17,210 bases of DNA from Parachlamydiaceae bacterium (lineage in GTDB: Bacteria > Chlamydiota > Chlamydiia > Chlamydiales > Parachlamydiaceae): positions 1 through 17,210 of the forward strand of contig JACCVN010000007.1 of NCBI GenBank assembly GCA_013698165.1, written 5' to 3'. A program made the translations under genes and the position numbers. Below, piece after piece: positions 1 to 7,956 of the stretch; the first letter of the stretch is position 1, and each line of letters begins with the position of its first letter. The notes beneath the pieces were generated by a model, which worked only from the letters and a program-made list of their open reading frames with translations, did not search any database and was not told the DNA's origin.

Positions 1-122
1 TTGTATAATACAGGGTCTTTTAAATGAGCTCAACCGCGAGAGCTTTCGCGTTGCCCAAATTCTTAGATTGAGCTAAGGGCAGTATATACTCGACACAGCT
101 GAATCTGAGAATTTGGGTAACG
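1..122. repeat. Palindromic MITE-like repeat, left copy (R1)
   Basis: Bases 1-89 recur inverted at 17108-17196 with two mismatches (positions 36 and 64). The element is itself palindromic: 49-74 pairs with 97-122 (about 23 of 26 positions) around the self-complementary centre agtatatact at 81-90. A shorter hairpin, gcga/tcgc, lies inside the left arm. The outer tip, aatacagggtc followed by ttttaaatgagctc, resembles the end and right flank of the insertion sequence at 13399-13425. It lies directly upstream of the dprA operon, so it may supply leader or promoter sequence, but I see no convincing promoter in it. It could be a non-autonomous mobile element or the edge of a larger repeat starting outside the window. 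Confidence 0.75.
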
Positions 123-144
123 TCCACATTTTGAGAGGTTGATT

Positions 145-606
145 TTGGATCAAAAGCACGATTTTATTTTTTCGCCTGGAAGGTGGATAGGGGAAGGCAG
201 AATATCTTTTTCCTCTTCTCGAGATCATTTGCGCTTCTACACTTCATGGTGGATAGAAAAGGAAGAGAAAAGTGATGTGATGCGTTGCCAGCAGCAGGTA
301 GAAATGCAAGGTGCCGAAAATATTGTCTGCAACCAATTTCTGATCAAAAAAACTTCTGCAGATAAATTTAATATTCAACTTGAAAATGAACTTCTTGGAT
401 TAGTTGAAGGGAGTGGGGTCATCGATAGTCAAACTATTGCTTGGGAATTTCGAAATAATATCAATACCGAAGGGTTTGAAGTGTATGAACTGCAAGAAAA
501 TGGCGATTATATGCTACATGCAGAATATTCTTCTCCCGATCAATTCCGCACAATAATTGATGGACGCATCTGGAAAAAATCACCTATAGTTACTCAGGAT
601 GAATAA
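145..606 (+). CDS. Conserved-looking hypothetical protein, first gene of the dprA-topA operon
   Basis: I do not recognise this protein of about 153 residues. It has no signal peptide, no membrane segment and no obvious catalytic motif. Alternating polar and hydrophobic residues, with aromatic-rich stretches near the start (residues about 10-40, GRWIGEG, SWWIEKEE), suggest a soluble, mainly beta fold such as a small barrel; that is inference. The frame is open from a TTG at 139, but the Shine-Dalgarno-like gagagg at 133-138 fits the TTG at 145 better, leaving a 6-nt gap, so I chose 145. The stop at 604-606 overlaps the start of dprA by 8 nt, which points to translational coupling and co-expression with the DNA-processing genes. 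Confidence 0.6.
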   Translation: MDQKHDFIFSPGRWIGEGRISFSSSRDHLRFYTSWWIEKEEKSDVMRCQQQVEMQGAENIVCNQFLIKKTSADKFNIQLENELLGLVEGSGVIDSQTIAWEFRNNINTEGFEVYELQENGDYMLHAEYSSPDQFRTIIDGRIWKKSPIVTQDE

Positions 607-1765
607 TACTATTGCCAAAGAATGCATTAACCATCCGCTAAAGGGGGTGATCTATGCCAATGAACTTGAGGAACTTGAAGCACTAGTCATCCTTTCAAGC
701 ATTGAATCGATCGGTTCTGTCAAAATCCGTCAACTTCTTCAAGTTTTCGGTTCTGCACTTTTAGCTTTATTGGCAGATCCTTCAGAGATTGCTTCATTGC
801 CAGGCTTTGGGCAGAAAATTGTCGCACAATGGACGCTTTGGAAAAGTGATTCCCGCTGGAGAAACAATCTTGTTTTAGCAGATAAGGAAAAAGTACAAAT
901 TGTTCCTATTACGAGCGCTGTTTACCCCAAAAAACTTTTAGAGCTTGTAGACCCTCCCATCATTCTTTATGTTAAAGGTGACATTTCTTTAATTAAGTCA
1001 AAATGCATAGCCATTGTTGGAACCCGACAAGCTAGCATCTATGGAAATGAAACTGCTAAAAAATTTGCAAAAGAATTAGCAGGAATGGGATATGTCATTC
1101 TCAGCGGATTGGCTCGCGGCATTGATACATCGGCCCATATTGGCGCCCTTGAATCAGGAACGACAGCTGCAGTGATCGGTTCGGGACTAGCAGACATTTA
1201 TCCTGCAGAAAATCGTTTTTTAGCTGATAAAATTTGTAAAGAGGGGTGTCTAATCAGTGAATTTCCCATGGCGACACCTCCTGACAGGCAAAATTTTCCT
1301 CAGCGTAACCGCATAGTTTCTGCACTTTCTTTAGGAGTTGTATTAATCGAAGCTCCCATTAAAAGCGGCGCTATGATTACTATGAATAATGGAAGGGCTA
1401 TGGGAAAAAAATTGTTTGTTCTTCCGGGAAGGATCGATGGAAACTTTGGCGGCAATCATTCCCTTTTAAAGTCTGGCTTGGCGCAACTGGTGGAGTCTTC
1501 AGAAGAAATTGCGCATAGCTTTGACGATTTGTTCAGTGGAGGTCAAAAAGCTGTTGCCCCATTAAAGTTACGGATACCACTAGACAAAGAAGAAGGGGAA
1601 TTACTACAATTACTTCCTACAGAGGAAATGGCTATAGAAGAAATTGTCCAGCGCACCAAACTACCGATTTCGGTATTAAATGTCCTGTTGATGAGTTTAG
1701 TCTTAAAAGGCGCAATCAAAGAATTTCCGGGCAAAGTCTATAAAAAACAGGTTTCTAATGGCTAA
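599..1765 (+). CDS. dprA: DNA processing protein DprA (Smf)
   Basis: DprA binds incoming single-stranded DNA in the cytoplasm and loads RecA during natural transformation; many bacteria keep it even without known competence. The 388 residues show the usual order: an N-terminal helix-hairpin-helix region (about 25-80, with LPGFGQK), a Rossmann-like DprA domain (about 100-300) and a C-terminal winged helix (about 332-383). Family motifs are visible: GTRQASIYG at 141-149, SGLARGIDTSAH at 169-180, FPQRNRIVSALS at 233-244, KSGAMIT at 255-261 and VLPG at 274-277. Length is normal for the family. The ATG overlaps the upstream gene by 8 nt, and the stop overlaps the topA start by 8 nt. No damage is seen. 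Confidence 0.95.
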   Translation: MNNTIAKECINHPLKGVIYANELEELEALVILSSIESIGSVKIRQLLQVFGSALLALLADPSEIASLPGFGQKIVAQWTLWKSDSRWRNNLVLADKEKVQIVPITSAVYPKKLLELVDPPIILYVKGDISLIKSKCIAIVGTRQASIYGNETAKKFAKELAGMGYVILSGLARGIDTSAHIGALESGTTAAVIGSGLADIYPAENRFLADKICKEGCLISEFPMATPPDRQNFPQRNRIVSALSLGVVLIEAPIKSGAMITMNNGRAMGKKLFVLPGRIDGNFGGNHSLLKSGLAQLVESSEEIAHSFDDLFSGGQKAVAPLKLRIPLDKEEGELLQLLPTEEMAIEEIVQRTKLPISVLNVLLMSLVLKGAIKEFPGKVYKKQVSNG

Positions 1766-4373
1766 ATTCTTAATTATCGTGGAATCACCCTCAAAGATTA
1801 AAACTCTTCAGAAATTCCTCGGACCCCAATTTTTGTTCGAATCCTCTGTCGGTCATATCCGCGATCTGCCAGAAAAAGAATTCGGCATCGACCTGGAAAA
1901 CAATTTCGAACCTAAATATACGGTCATGACGGACAAAGCCGATGTGATCAATAAATTGAAAAAAGCTGCCAAGCAAAGCGATATCGTCTACCTCTCTCCC
2001 GATCCGGACCGAGAGGGTGAAGCGATTGCATGGCACATTAGTCAGATTTTGCCTCCAGATACAAATTTCCAAAGAATTACTTTTAATTCCATCACAAAAG
2101 AGGCCGTTTTAAAGGCAATTGATCAACCGCGCGCAATCGATATCGATCTGGTCAATGCTCAGCAAGCTAGACGACTACTTGACAGAATTGTGGGGTATAA
2201 GATCTCACCGCTCCTCAACCGACGTATTCAACGTGGCAGAGAAAAAGGCGTTTCTGCCGGCCGTGTTCAATCTGTGGCTTTAAAGTTAGTGGTCGATAGA
2301 GAAAAAGAAATCGAAGCCTTTAAACCTATAGAATATTGGAATCTTGCCGCCCTTCTTAAAACTGATCCAAACGATCGGACCTTCAGAGCAGGGCTCTATT
2401 CTGTAAATGGCAAGAGGGTAGAAAAAGAAGTTGTTGAGGGTAAAGAATTTACTATCATAGGAGATAAAGACGCAGCAGACCAAATTCTTGCTAAAATGAA
2501 AGATGGCCCTTACAAAGTGCTGACTGTAGATAAGAAAGAGAAGAAGCGCAATGCTCCTCCTCCGTTTATTACATCAACTCTTCAACAAGAAGCTAGCCGT
2601 CACCACGGTTTTTCCTCTGCAAGGACGATGAGCATCGCACAAGGTCTTTATGAAGGGATCGACTTGGGCAATGAAGGGGCCGAAGGTTTGATCACCTATA
2701 TGCGTACCGATTCGGTGAGAATAGCTCCGGAAGCAATTGCTGATGTGCGTACACATATCCTCGAAACCTATGGAAAAGAATTCCTGCCGGATCAGCCAAA
2801 AGTTTATGGAACTCAGAAAAATGCTCAGGATGCCCACGAAGGTATTAGACCGTCAAGCATGTTGCATACTCCGGAGAAAGTCCAAGGTTTTCTGAATCGC
2901 GAACAATTCATGCTCTACCAGTTAATTTGGAGACGGTTCATTGCTAGTCAGATGATGCCTGCCATTTACGATACTGTTTCCGCTGACATTAACGCCGGTA
3001 ACGATATTATTGTGCGCGCCACGGGGTCGACAATGAAGTTTGCGGGTTATCTCTCTGCCTACCAAGAAAAAAGCGATGACGATGAGGGTGAAGAAGATAG
3101 TAAAATCCTACCTCCGCTAAACGCGGGTCAATTGCTTGAGCTCCAGGAGCTTAGTTCTGAACAAGCCTTTACAAGGCCGCCGCCAAGATACAGTGAAGCT
3201 TCTCTAATCAAAGAGTTGGAAAGGTCCGGGATCGGTCGCCCTTCGACCTATGTCTCGATTATGAATAAGATTCAAAGTCGCGATTACACTGTCAAAGAAA
3301 GCGGAAGATTAAAACCTACTGAAGTTGGACGCGTCATTGCTGAACTTCTAGAAGCAAATTTCCAACAAATTATGAATATTGGCTTCACTGCCGAAATGGA
3401 AGATAATCTGGAAAGAGTTGCTGATGGCGAGAAAGATTGGAAAGAATTATTAGCTAACTTTTGGAAAGATTTCAAACCCACTCTTGAATTGGCCGAAAAA
3501 GGTGCTTTTGTCCCCAAAGTGATGACCGATATCGAATGTCCAAAATGCGCATCGAAGCTACAAAAAATCTGGTTCAAGTCGAAGTATTTTTATGGTTGCT
3601 CACGCTATCCTGATTGCGATTACTCTGCACCTGTCGAAGAGATTGCATTTAATAAGGAAGACTATGCCGAAGACTTTGATTGGGATCAACTCTGTCCAAA
3701 ATGCGGCAAAGATATGAAGTTGCGCCATGGGCGCTTTGGAGCCTTCTTAGGCTGCACAACATATCCTGAATGCAAAGGGATCATCAACATTCCCAAAAAG
3801 GGAGAAGTTGCTATTTCCCAAGAAGATCTTCCAGGATGCCCGGCAATTGATTGTCCAGGTCAGATGACAGCAAGGAAATCGCGCTATGGGAAAACATTTT
3901 ATTCCTGTTCCACATTTCCTGAATGCGATGTAATCGTAAACGATTTGGAACAGCTAGAAACAAAATATCCTAGCCATACTCGCACAGCCTATGTTGCCAA
4001 GCCCAAAAAAGGTCGGGGCAAACCGGTAAGCAAAGCCGCCGCTGCCAAGGCAACAGCGACTTCAAAAGGAAAGAAGACGACCAAAACAACCAAGAAGGCA
4101 GCGACAAAAGAAAAATCTACAGCTCCAAAGAAAGCATCAAACCAACCTGTCAATAAATTATCTCCTGATTTAGCGTCTATTGTCGGAGCAGAGGAACTTT
4201 CACGCCCAATGGTCATGAAGAAGGTCTGGGAGTATATTAAAGCTCACGACCTTCAGGATACAAAGAACAAGAGGATCATCAACCCTGATGCCTATCTTGC
4301 CAAAGTGTTTGGAAATAATGAACCTATCGACATGTTTAAACTGGCAGGTATACTGGGTAAGCATATCGGCTAA
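1758..4373 (+). CDS. topA: DNA topoisomerase I with C-terminal SWIB domain
   Basis: Type IA topoisomerase, which relaxes negative supercoils by cutting one strand. The TOPRIM domain is N-terminal (E9 in VESPSK; acidic triad region DPDRE at 82-86). The catalytic tyrosine is Y314 in ITYMRTDS. The central core keeps the conserved SGIGRPSTY (490-498). Three four-cysteine zinc ribbons follow: C594/597/614/620, C646/649/666/672 and C694/699/717/723. A Lys/Ala/Thr-rich linker (about 748-795) leads to a SWIB/MDM2-like domain (about 798-871: LSPDLASIVG, SRPMVMKKVWEYIKAHDLQD, KVFG). The SWIB fusion is typical of chlamydial TopA and is normally a chromatin-remodelling domain in eukaryotes. The start ATGGCTAA overlaps the dprA stop. 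The gene ends before a strong hairpin. Confidence 0.97.
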   Translation: MAKFLIIVESPSKIKTLQKFLGPQFLFESSVGHIRDLPEKEFGIDLENNFEPKYTVMTDKADVINKLKKAAKQSDIVYLSPDPDREGEAIAWHISQILPPDTNFQRITFNSITKEAVLKAIDQPRAIDIDLVNAQQARRLLDRIVGYKISPLLNRRIQRGREKGVSAGRVQSVALKLVVDREKEIEAFKPIEYWNLAALLKTDPNDRTFRAGLYSVNGKRVEKEVVEGKEFTIIGDKDAADQILAKMKDGPYKVLTVDKKEKKRNAPPPFITSTLQQEASRHHGFSSARTMSIAQGLYEGIDLGNEGAEGLITYMRTDSVRIAPEAIADVRTHILETYGKEFLPDQPKVYGTQKNAQDAHEGIRPSSMLHTPEKVQGFLNREQFMLYQLIWRRFIASQMMPAIYDTVSADINAGNDIIVRATGSTMKFAGYLSAYQEKSDDDEGEEDSKILPPLNAGQLLELQELSSEQAFTRPPPRYSEASLIKELERSGIGRPSTYVSIMNKIQSRDYTVKESGRLKPTEVGRVIAELLEANFQQIMNIGFTAEMEDNLERVADGEKDWKELLANFWKDFKPTLELAEKGAFVPKVMTDIECPKCASKLQKIWFKSKYFYGCSRYPDCDYSAPVEEIAFNKEDYAEDFDWDQLCPKCGKDMKLRHGRFGAFLGCTTYPECKGIINIPKKGEVAISQEDLPGCPAIDCPGQMTARKSRYGKTFYSCSTFPECDVIVNDLEQLETKYPSHTRTAYVAKPKKGRGKPVSKAAAAKATATSKGKKTTKTTKKAATKEKSTAPKKASNQPVNKLSPDLASIVGAEELSRPMVMKKVWEYIKAHDLQDTKNKRIINPDAYLAKVFGNNEPIDMFKLAGILGKHIG

Positions 4374-4380
4374 TGAGACA

Positions 4381-4410
4381 GTTGCAAAAGTCCAACCGGG
4401 CTTTTGCAAC
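4381..4410. terminator. Hairpin downstream of topA
   Basis: A perfect 10-bp stem (gttgcaaaag with cttttgcaac) extends inward through a wobble pair and two C-G pairs to leave a short loop. It starts 8 nt after the topA stop. No T-run follows directly, so it may act with the larger hairpin at 4417-4562 rather than alone. Confidence 0.6.
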
Positions 4411-4416
4411 TATACA

Positions 4417-4562
4417 CGCATTAACATCACACACCCATCAACATCACCACGCATCCACACGCAAAAACAGTTCCCAAACGCTTTCACAGGCAAGAACAAA
4501 GAACAGCAGTTGAAAGCGTGTGAAGGCTGTTTTTTTGTGTTGATGGGTGTGTGGTGTTTGCG
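4417..4562. other. Long nested hairpin between convergent topA and prfC; probable terminator on the topA strand
   Basis: Outer arms 4424-4443 and 4538-4557 pair over 19 of 20 bases, with partial extension (cgca/tgcg) on the outside. Inside, aaaaacag (4463-4470) pairs with ctgttttt (4527-4534), and acgctttca (4478-4486) pairs with tgaaagcgt (4511-4519). A run of seven T follows ctg at 4530-4536, as expected for a rho-independent terminator on the + strand. The whole fold spans about 145 nt, longer than a terminator needs, so a structured RNA or a relic of a palindromic repeat is also possible. Open frames crossing it are shadows. Confidence 0.6.
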
Positions 4563-4599
4563 TAAGCGTGTGCGTTGTTAGCTCATGTTAAGCCCATGT

Positions 4600-6201
4600 T
4601 CAAACAGAGATGTCGACAAGCTGGTGGTCGGGATTTTGTTTGATGGCGTATTGTTTTTCCCATTCTTCTGTGAAAAGCACCATGGGCCTGTCGAGACGGT
4701 CTTTAACGATCGTCGCTGTGGAAGGTTTTTTGAAGGTGGCAAGGTCGCCGATGAGCCATCCACTGCATGAATAAGGAAGAGATTGAATCACGGCCTCAAC
4801 GCCGTATTCATCTCGCAGGCGGTATTGCATTACTTCAAATTGAAGTTGACCAACGGCGGCGAAAATCGTTTCGCCATATTCATCTAAAGGTCTGAGCAAC
4901 TGAATTGAACCTTCTTCAGTTAGCTGAAGAACGCCCTTGTCAAAAGATTTACGCTTTCCAATATCTTTGGGGTAGATTTTTGCAAAAATTTCCGGCTGGA
5001 ATTGCGGTAAAGGTTTGAAATTATACCCTCCGGTCATAGAGATACTGTCGCCCACAGAAAAAACTCCGGGGTTAATCACGCCGATCACATCGCCGGCGTA
5101 AGCAATATCTAGAGTTGATCTTTCACCTGCCACCATGCCATGCGGTCGCGATAAGCGGATTTCACGGCTTAGACGATGATGCTTAACAACAAGATCGCGA
5201 TCAAAGCGCCCGGAGCATATTCGCAAAAATGCCATGCTATCGCGATGCCTTTTATCCATATTGGCTTGAAGCTTGAAAACGTACGCACTAAAAGGCGTTT
5301 TAACAGGATCAATGCGAAGTTCAGAGCCATCCGCTTTTAAGGCTTGGCGTGCTTGCGGGGAAGGGGCTAGGTTTATAAAGGCATCGAAAAAAGGCTCGAC
5401 CCCGAAGTTTGTTAAGGCTGAAGCAAAAAAGACTGGGGTTACCTCACCAGCGAGAAATGCTTCTAAAGTGAAAGGGTTTCCGGCGTGTTCTAGAAGCTCT
5501 AATTCCTGAGTCACTTTTTCAAACTCTGCATTTCCAAGAATGCCTTTAATTTCATCGCCTTGAAGGGGGATTCTATTGATTGCGGCCTTTTGAGCGCCCC
5601 CAATACCTACTTTGCTGAAGATGAGACATTCCTTGGATTGACGGTCATATACGCCTGTGAAATCACGACCGGTACCTAAGGGCCAATTCATGGCGCAGGA
5701 ATGAATGCCTAAAGTATTTTCAACCTCTTCCATCAGGTCAAGAGGTTCCCGTCCGGGCATATCCATTTTGTTTATAAAAGTTAATACGGGAATATTTCGC
5801 AGGCGGCACACTTCAAAGAGCTTTCTAGTCTGCTTTTCCACACCTTTGGCAGCGTCGATGACCATAATGGCGCAATCAGCAGCTGTTAGGGTACGGTAGG
5901 TATCTGCAGAAAAATCTTCGTGGCCAGGGGTATCAAGAACATTGATGATCGCATCTTTATAAGGAAATTGCATAGCTGATGCAGTAATCGAAATCCCTCT
6001 TTCCTGCTCCATGGCCATCCAGTCAGAAGCGGCTGCCTTACGACCTTTGCGTCCGCGCACCATTCCGGCGGTATGCACCATTCCGGAGTATAGCAACAAT
6101 TTCTCTGTGAGAGTGGTTTTACCGGCATCGGGATGGCTAATAATAGCAAAAGTGCGACGTTTAGCAATCGCCTCTTGGAGTTCTTCTTGTTCGGAGGTCA
6201 T
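4600..6201 (-). CDS. prfC: Peptide chain release factor 3
   Basis: RF3 is the GTPase that recycles RF1 and RF2 from the ribosome after peptide release. The 533 residues are the normal length. GTP-binding motifs are intact: SHPDAGKTT at 22-30 (P-loop), RGISITA at 68-74 (G2), DTPGHEDF at 90-97 (G3) and NKMD at 144-147 (G4). The MVRGRKGRKAAASDW stretch after the P-loop and the C-terminal GQLQFEV region separate it from elongation factor G. The ATG at 6201 has only a weak ribosome-binding sequence (gga followed by an A-rich spacer). A promoter-like sequence lies about 45-75 nt upstream. It is transcribed towards topA. Confidence 0.96.
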   Translation of the reverse strand: MTSEQEELQEAIAKRRTFAIISHPDAGKTTLTEKLLLYSGMVHTAGMVRGRKGRKAAASDWMAMEQERGISITASAMQFPYKDAIINVLDTPGHEDFSADTYRTLTAADCAIMVIDAAKGVEKQTRKLFEVCRLRNIPVLTFINKMDMPGREPLDLMEEVENTLGIHSCAMNWPLGTGRDFTGVYDRQSKECLIFSKVGIGGAQKAAINRIPLQGDEIKGILGNAEFEKVTQELELLEHAGNPFTLEAFLAGEVTPVFFASALTNFGVEPFFDAFINLAPSPQARQALKADGSELRIDPVKTPFSAYVFKLQANMDKRHRDSMAFLRICSGRFDRDLVVKHHRLSREIRLSRPHGMVAGERSTLDIAYAGDVIGVINPGVFSVGDSISMTGGYNFKPLPQFQPEIFAKIYPKDIGKRKSFDKGVLQLTEEGSIQLLRPLDEYGETIFAAVGQLQFEVMQYRLRDEYGVEAVIQSLPYSCSGWLIGDLATFKKPSTATIVKDRLDRPMVLFTEEWEKQYAIKQNPDHQLVDISV

Positions 6202-6247
6202 AATTTTTTTTCCAACTGGGAACGTTTGACATAGGTTTTAACGATTT

Positions 6248-6276
6248 AGTATAAATTGTTTCGCATCGATATGCAA
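6248..6276 (-). promoter_or_regulatory. Predicted sigma70-type promoter for prfC
   Basis: On the - strand, TTGCAT (6276-6271) and TATACT (6253-6248) are separated by 17 nt, close to the sigma70 consensus. Transcription would start near 6241, giving a leader of about 40 nt. This is a match by eye only. Confidence 0.5.
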
Positions 6277-6305
6277 CATTGAAGCGCATTTAAAACTTAA
6301 ATAGA

Positions 6306-6334
6306 TTGACTGTTATCATATAAAAACATATCAA
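6306..6334 (+). promoter_or_regulatory. Predicted promoter for the DUF1254 gene
   Basis: TTGACT (6306-6311), a 17-nt spacer and TATCAA (6329-6334) lie about 40 nt before the start codon. The -35 is good and the -10 is weaker. A clear ribosome-binding site, aaggag, follows at 6363-6368, four bases before the ATG. Confidence 0.4.
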
Positions 6335-6372
6335 CTCAAGAAAAGATTTGATCAATCTCGAGAAGGAGAGCT

Positions 6373-7812
6373 ATGCACTACATTAATTTGCCTCTTAAAA
6401 TATTTTTGTACGGAATACTTTCTGTACTATCTATCAATGCAGAAGAAGCCGAATTATCTCAATTTGATGCCGAAAAAATCGGAGTCGAAGCATATATCTA
6501 CGGCTACCCCTTAGTTACGATGGATTTTACGAGAAGAATATCTACGAACGTTGAAAAACCCTTTGGGAGTAGTGCACCAATGGGCCAGTTTGCACATATG
6601 CGCAATTTTCCTGACGCTCAATTCAATACTGTGACAGCTCCCAATGTAGATACTTTGTATTCTGTGGCTTGGTTAGATCTAGCAAATGAACCGATGGTCT
6701 TACATGTGCCGGATGAACCGAACCGCTATTATCTAATGCCGATGCTAAGTGCTTGGACAGATGTATTTGTATCCTTGGGTACCCGTACGACGGGTACGGC
6801 GGCAGGTGATTATGTTATCACCGGACCCAACTGGAAAGGCATACTTGGCACGGGTATTAAAGAAATTAAAAGTCCTACGAATATGGTCTGGGTCTTAGGT
6901 CGCACATACACTTCAGGCACCCCCGAAGACTATTCATTGGTACATAGCATTCAAAACCAGTATGCATTGGTTCCACTTAGCAGCTTTGAAAAAGTTTATA
7001 ATCCTCCAAAAGGGGTCGTCGATCCCAATATCGATATGAAAACACCTGTTCGCATGCAAGTGAATAATCTAAGCGCTGAAGAGTTTTTTAATCGGCTTGC
7101 CATGTTAATGGTCGATAACCCCCCAGCTTCCACTGATAAGGAGATTATAGCGAAAATGGCGAAAATTGGGATTCTCCCAGGTCAACAATTTGATTCAAGC
7201 CAAAATCCAAAAATTGCTCTGGCTCTCAAAGACGTTCCCACGCTAGGCTATAAGAAAATTATGGACCAGCATGAAGATGCGGGGAAAGATATCAATGGAT
7301 GGCTTTACTCTTTAAGAACCGGAGAATATCAGGGAGATTATAACCAACGCGCTTTCATTACGGCAGTGGGCCTTGGAGCTAATCTGCCTGAAGATGCTAT
7401 TCATCCAATGACGAATATAGACAGCAAAGGGGAAGCTCTGAGTGGTGCCTACAAATATGTCATACACTTCAATAAAGGCCAAGAACCTCCAGTCAAAGGA
7501 TTCTGGTCATTAACGATGTACAATGATAAAGTGTTCTTCGTCGCCAATCCTCTCAATCGCTATTCGCTTAATAGCCGCGGGACCTTTAAATACAATCCCG
7601 ATGGCTCTTTAGATCTTTATATTCAAAATGAACCTTCTGAAAAGGATAAAGAAAGTAACTGGCTGCCTGCCCCAAAAGGCTTTTTTATGCTCATGCTGCG
7701 TGCTTACTGGCCTGAGAATTCTATTTTAAATGGCAGATGGGCACCTCCAGCGGTACAAAAGGTGGAAGAGAAAAAAACGGTTCCGCTAGAAGCTGAACCT
7801 AAAAAATCATAA
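6373..7812 (+). CDS. Secreted DUF1254/DUF1214 domain protein
   Basis: This 479-residue protein carries an N-terminal signal peptide (hydrophobic residues about 5-21, likely cleavage after SINA at 23), so it probably acts in the periplasm or outside the cell. DUF1254 covers roughly residues 38-180 (AYIYGYPLVTMD, NTVTAPNVDTLYS, YYLMPMLSAWTD). DUF1214 covers about 355-460 (KGFWSLTMYN, RYSLNSR, NWLPAPKGFFMLMLRAYWP). The pairing is widespread in bacteria, but the biochemical role is not established. The C-terminus ends in a charged Lys/Glu/Pro tail. It has its own strong ribosome-binding site and stands alone, divergent from prfC. The assignment to the family is firm; no function is proposed. Confidence 0.88.
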   Translation: MHYINLPLKIFLYGILSVLSINAEEAELSQFDAEKIGVEAYIYGYPLVTMDFTRRISTNVEKPFGSSAPMGQFAHMRNFPDAQFNTVTAPNVDTLYSVAWLDLANEPMVLHVPDEPNRYYLMPMLSAWTDVFVSLGTRTTGTAAGDYVITGPNWKGILGTGIKEIKSPTNMVWVLGRTYTSGTPEDYSLVHSIQNQYALVPLSSFEKVYNPPKGVVDPNIDMKTPVRMQVNNLSAEEFFNRLAMLMVDNPPASTDKEIIAKMAKIGILPGQQFDSSQNPKIALALKDVPTLGYKKIMDQHEDAGKDINGWLYSLRTGEYQGDYNQRAFITAVGLGANLPEDAIHPMTNIDSKGEALSGAYKYVIHFNKGQEPPVKGFWSLTMYNDKVFFVANPLNRYSLNSRGTFKYNPDGSLDLYIQNEPSEKDKESNWLPAPKGFFMLMLRAYWPENSILNGRWAPPAVQKVEEKKTVPLEAEPKKS

Positions 7813-7846
7813 AAAAAGTCGATTACCGCTTCTGCAAACAGAATTT

Positions 7847-7889
7847 ACGTAGCGCCGGCGAGTCGGAGAGTTTTAATCCCGAGCTACGT
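7847..7889 (+). terminator. Possible terminator hairpin after the DUF1254 gene
   Basis: The arms acgtagc (7847-7853) and gctacgt (7883-7889) pair perfectly, and an inner tcgg/ccga adds to the stem. A short T-run follows. It lies about 35 nt beyond the stop codon. The long loop makes it a moderate candidate. Confidence 0.35.
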
Positions 7890-7956
7890 TTTGCGCGACG
7901 TTTTGCTTGCCACGTCCAAACGACGATTGTGTGCCCAGCCCGTAACTTGGCATTCC

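Noticed and set aside
4288..4581. Open frame of 97 codons on the + strand overlapping the topA end
   Set aside because: Its second half is the translated hairpin region and its first half is topA in another frame. It has no ribosome-binding site or recognisable domain.
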